Shown here in pieces: positions 62,147 to 64,000 of a stretch of 64,000 nt of DNA. The notes under the pieces are model-generated. The model worked only from the letters and a program-made list of their open reading frames with translations, did not search any database and was not told where the DNA came from. The DNA comes from Pseudomonas weihenstephanensis. Lineage in GTDB: Bacteria > Pseudomonadota > Gammaproteobacteria > Pseudomonadales > Pseudomonadaceae. The translations under genes and the position numbers were made by a program. The stretch is from the NCBI RefSeq assembly GCF_001043055.1, contig NZ_JYLF01000004.1, forward strand, positions 1 to 64,000, written 5' to 3'. Numbering within the stretch: the stretch's first letter is position 1; each line of letters begins with the position of its first letter.

Positions 62147-63817
62147 ATGACCGAGCAAGAAGACCCTAGCCGCGAGCGCCTAAAGAACCACTTTGCCCAA
62201 CGGGTCATCCACCAGGCACGTCAAATTCTTGAGATCTGGCAACGCTTGCAAGGTAACGAGTGGTCCCCGCCAGACCTGGCCGAACTCAGCGAGGCGAATC
62301 AACGCCTGCTGCGCTTTGCCGAACGCTTTGAACAACCCGAGCACTCACAACTGGCCGGCGCCATCAGCGACGCACTGCAACACGTTGATGCCAATGGTGG
62401 GCGGTTGAGCAGCACGCTGATTAGCGACCTCAACCGTTTGATGCAGCGCCTGTCGCGCACCGGTTTGCGCCACGGCGATCAACTGGAGCAGACGTTCCTG
62501 CCGCCGCTGCGCAAACCCGTCTACATCTTGTTGCAAGACCTTGACCGTGCTGAACGGTTGGCTAAACAGCTGGATTTCTTTGGCCTGGGCGCGCAATCAA
62601 TCTCCAGCGTCAAGGCGTTTCGCAGTGCGATGGTCGAACGCTTGCCGGCCGCGATTGTGATGGACGTGGACTTCAGTGGCGCAAACCTAGGCCTGGAGCT
62701 GGCGGCACAAGCCCAACTGGGCCTGGAGCAAAAGCTGCCCCTGTTATTTTTCAGCCTGCACGAAACCGACACCCCGACCCGTCTGGCGGCCGTGCGCGCA
62801 GGCGGGCAAGAGTTCCTGACCGGCACCCTCGAAGCCTCCAGCCTGATGGAAAAAATCGAGGTACTGACCTGCGTGGCGCAGTACGAACCGTACAAAGTGC
62901 TGATCATCGACGATTCAAGGGCGCAAGCGCTGCACACCGAGCGCCTGCTCAACAGCGCCGGCATCGTCACCCGCACCCTCATCGAACCGATTCAGGCGAT
63001 GGCTGAACTGGCGGATTTTCAGCCCGACCTGATCATCCTAGACATGTACATGCCCGCCTGCACCGGCACCGAACTGGCCAAGGTGATCCGCCACAATGAT
63101 CGCTACGTCAGCGTGCCGATCATTTACTTGTCGGCCGAAGACGATCTGGACAAGCAACTGGACGCCATGAGCGAGGGCGGCGACGACTTTTTGACCAAGC
63201 CGATCAAGCCGCGCCATTTGATTACCACCGTGCGCAACCGGGCTGCCCGTGCGCGCCACCTTAAAGCGCGCATGGTGCGTGACAGCCTCACCGGCCTGTA
63301 CAACCACACTCACATTCTGCAACTGCTCGAAGACTGCACCTTTCGCGCACGCCGCGAAGACCGTCCGCTGAGCTTTGCGATGATCGACATCGACCATTTC
63401 AAACGGGTCAACGACTCCTACGGCCACCCAATGGGCGACCGCGTGATCAAAAGCCTGGCGCTGTTTCTCAAACAACGCCTGCGCAAGACCGATTTCATTG
63501 GCCGTTACGGCGGCGAGGAATTCGCCATCGTCATGCCTGACACGGATCAGGAGGCCGCGCACAAAGTGCTGAACACCATTCGCCAGCGCTTTGCCGAAAT
63601 CCATTACCCGGCGCAACCGACCGATCTGTGCTGCACGTTCAGCGCAGGCGTGGTTGAACTCAAGGACGACACTGACGGCCTGATCATGGCCTCGCAGGCG
63701 GACGAAGCGCTGTACCGCGCCAAAAATAATGGACGCAATCTGGTCGAGCGCTACCACCCGACAAGGCCAATTGCCACTATTTGCATGGAATTGCAGGATT
63801 CCGTCACATCGCTGTAA
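62147..63817 (+). CDS. Diguanylate cyclase with two receiver domains
   Basis: A 556-residue regulator. An N-terminal helical region (residues 1-125) precedes a receiver-like domain with a degenerate acidic pocket (YILLQDLDRAER, IVMDVDFSG). A canonical receiver follows (VLIIDDSRA, LIILDMYMPACTG, YLSAED, TKPIKP), then a GGDEF domain with the active GGEEF signature. An RKTD inhibitory site sits five residues before GGEEF. It should make c-di-GMP under phosphorylation control. A GTG 25 codons upstream is a possible alternative start. Confidence 0.88.
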   Translation: MTEQEDPSRERLKNHFAQRVIHQARQILEIWQRLQGNEWSPPDLAELSEANQRLLRFAERFEQPEHSQLAGAISDALQHVDANGGRLSSTLISDLNRLMQRLSRTGLRHGDQLEQTFLPPLRKPVYILLQDLDRAERLAKQLDFFGLGAQSISSVKAFRSAMVERLPAAIVMDVDFSGANLGLELAAQAQLGLEQKLPLLFFSLHETDTPTRLAAVRAGGQEFLTGTLEASSLMEKIEVLTCVAQYEPYKVLIIDDSRAQALHTERLLNSAGIVTRTLIEPIQAMAELADFQPDLIILDMYMPACTGTELAKVIRHNDRYVSVPIIYLSAEDDLDKQLDAMSEGGDDFLTKPIKPRHLITTVRNRAARARHLKARMVRDSLTGLYNHTHILQLLEDCTFRARREDRPLSFAMIDIDHFKRVNDSYGHPMGDRVIKSLALFLKQRLRKTDFIGRYGGEEFAIVMPDTDQEAAHKVLNTIRQRFAEIHYPAQPTDLCCTFSAGVVELKDDTDGLIMASQADEALYRAKNNGRNLVERYHPTRPIATICMELQDSVTSL

Positions 63818-63870
63818 CGCCAGTGCAATAACTTCAGCCGCTTCTCAATGCGTCGTAGGCAAAATCCCAC

Positions 63871-64000
63871 ATGCGCCTGAAGCTGCTTACCAACCTCAAT
63901 ACGGCGTTGCTGGTCGCCGTCTGCCTCGCTCTCGGCGCTACGTTGTGGTGGTCGCAACACGCGCTGGAGCGGCCATTTTTATTGATGGAGCGTTACGTCA
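63871..64000 (+). CDS. N-terminus of a membrane protein, cut by the window edge
   Basis: The first 43 codons are visible: MRLKLLTNLN followed by a hydrophobic helix (TALLVAVCLALGATLWWS) and HALERPFLLMERYV. This looks like the start of a membrane sensor or chemoreceptor-type protein, but the class cannot be set from this fragment. It begins 53 bp after the diguanylate cyclase stop on the same strand. Confidence 0.55.
   Translation, partial: MRLKLLTNLNTALLVAVCLALGATLWWSQHALERPFLLMERYV

Overview
The window looks like chromosomal DNA of a Pseudomonas, probably from the fluorescens/fragi side of the genus (an inference). GC content is moderately high. The gene set is typical of the genus: a beta-alanine/malonate-semialdehyde cluster, an SQR-type sulfide cluster with an ArsR regulator, a complete flp-tad-rcp pilus locus with PprA/PprB/FppA, the yfhM/pbpC pair, speA, and YciH, NUDIX, DUF2333 and GGDEF housekeeping genes. 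No prophage, plasmid, integron, CRISPR array or intact insertion sequence was seen. The first 230 bases carry two tandem minus-strand promoters with GC-rich discriminators that look like an rRNA operon leader, so an rrn operon very probably begins just left of the window.

Layout. 0.3-5 kb: beta-alanine catabolism (aminotransferase, semialdehyde dehydrogenase, divergent LysR regulator) and YigZ. 5-12 kb: an intergenic region holding a diverged 202-bp duplication with DnaA-box sequences, then an SDR, a Ca2+/H+ antiporter, adenine deaminase, a LysR regulator with a quinone-reductase-like enzyme, and a Bcr/CflA efflux pump. 12-15.7 kb: copper island (copZ, a small exported protein, copA, cueR) with two CueR-type operators. 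15.7-19.4 kb: sulfide/persulfide oxidation (TauE exporter, DUF442-SQR fusion, BigR-like repressor, persulfide dioxygenase). 19.5-28.6 kb: RIO kinase, AraC regulator with an SBF-type transporter, FadI/FabG/MaoC acyl-CoA enzymes, MazG, CmoM and two DUF4136 lipoproteins.

28.8-44.1 kb is the Tad (type IVc) pilus locus: tadG, the PprA kinase, a TadE-like pseudopilin, the FppA prepilin peptidase, the PprB regulator, then a minus-strand operon rcpC-rcpA-tadZ-tadA-tadB-tadC-tadD-DUF3613, with flp and a single-domain response regulator divergent from rcpC. At 44.2-47.9 kb follow an outer-membrane two-partner-secretion transporter and a very glycine-rich repeat lipoprotein. A GGATTAATAC-type half-site occurs in pairs upstream of both flp and the lipoprotein gene, which suggests one surface-adhesion regulon (candidate regulator PprB).

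48-64 kb: penicillin-binding protein 1C and alpha-2-macroglobulin, separated by a small opposite-strand membrane gene, then a MATE pump, biosynthetic arginine decarboxylase, an 85-bp MITE-like inverted-repeat element, YciH, a NUDIX hydrolase, a DUF2333 protein, a two-receiver diguanylate cyclase, and the first 43 codons of a membrane protein running off the right edge. REP-like inverted repeats sit in several gaps.
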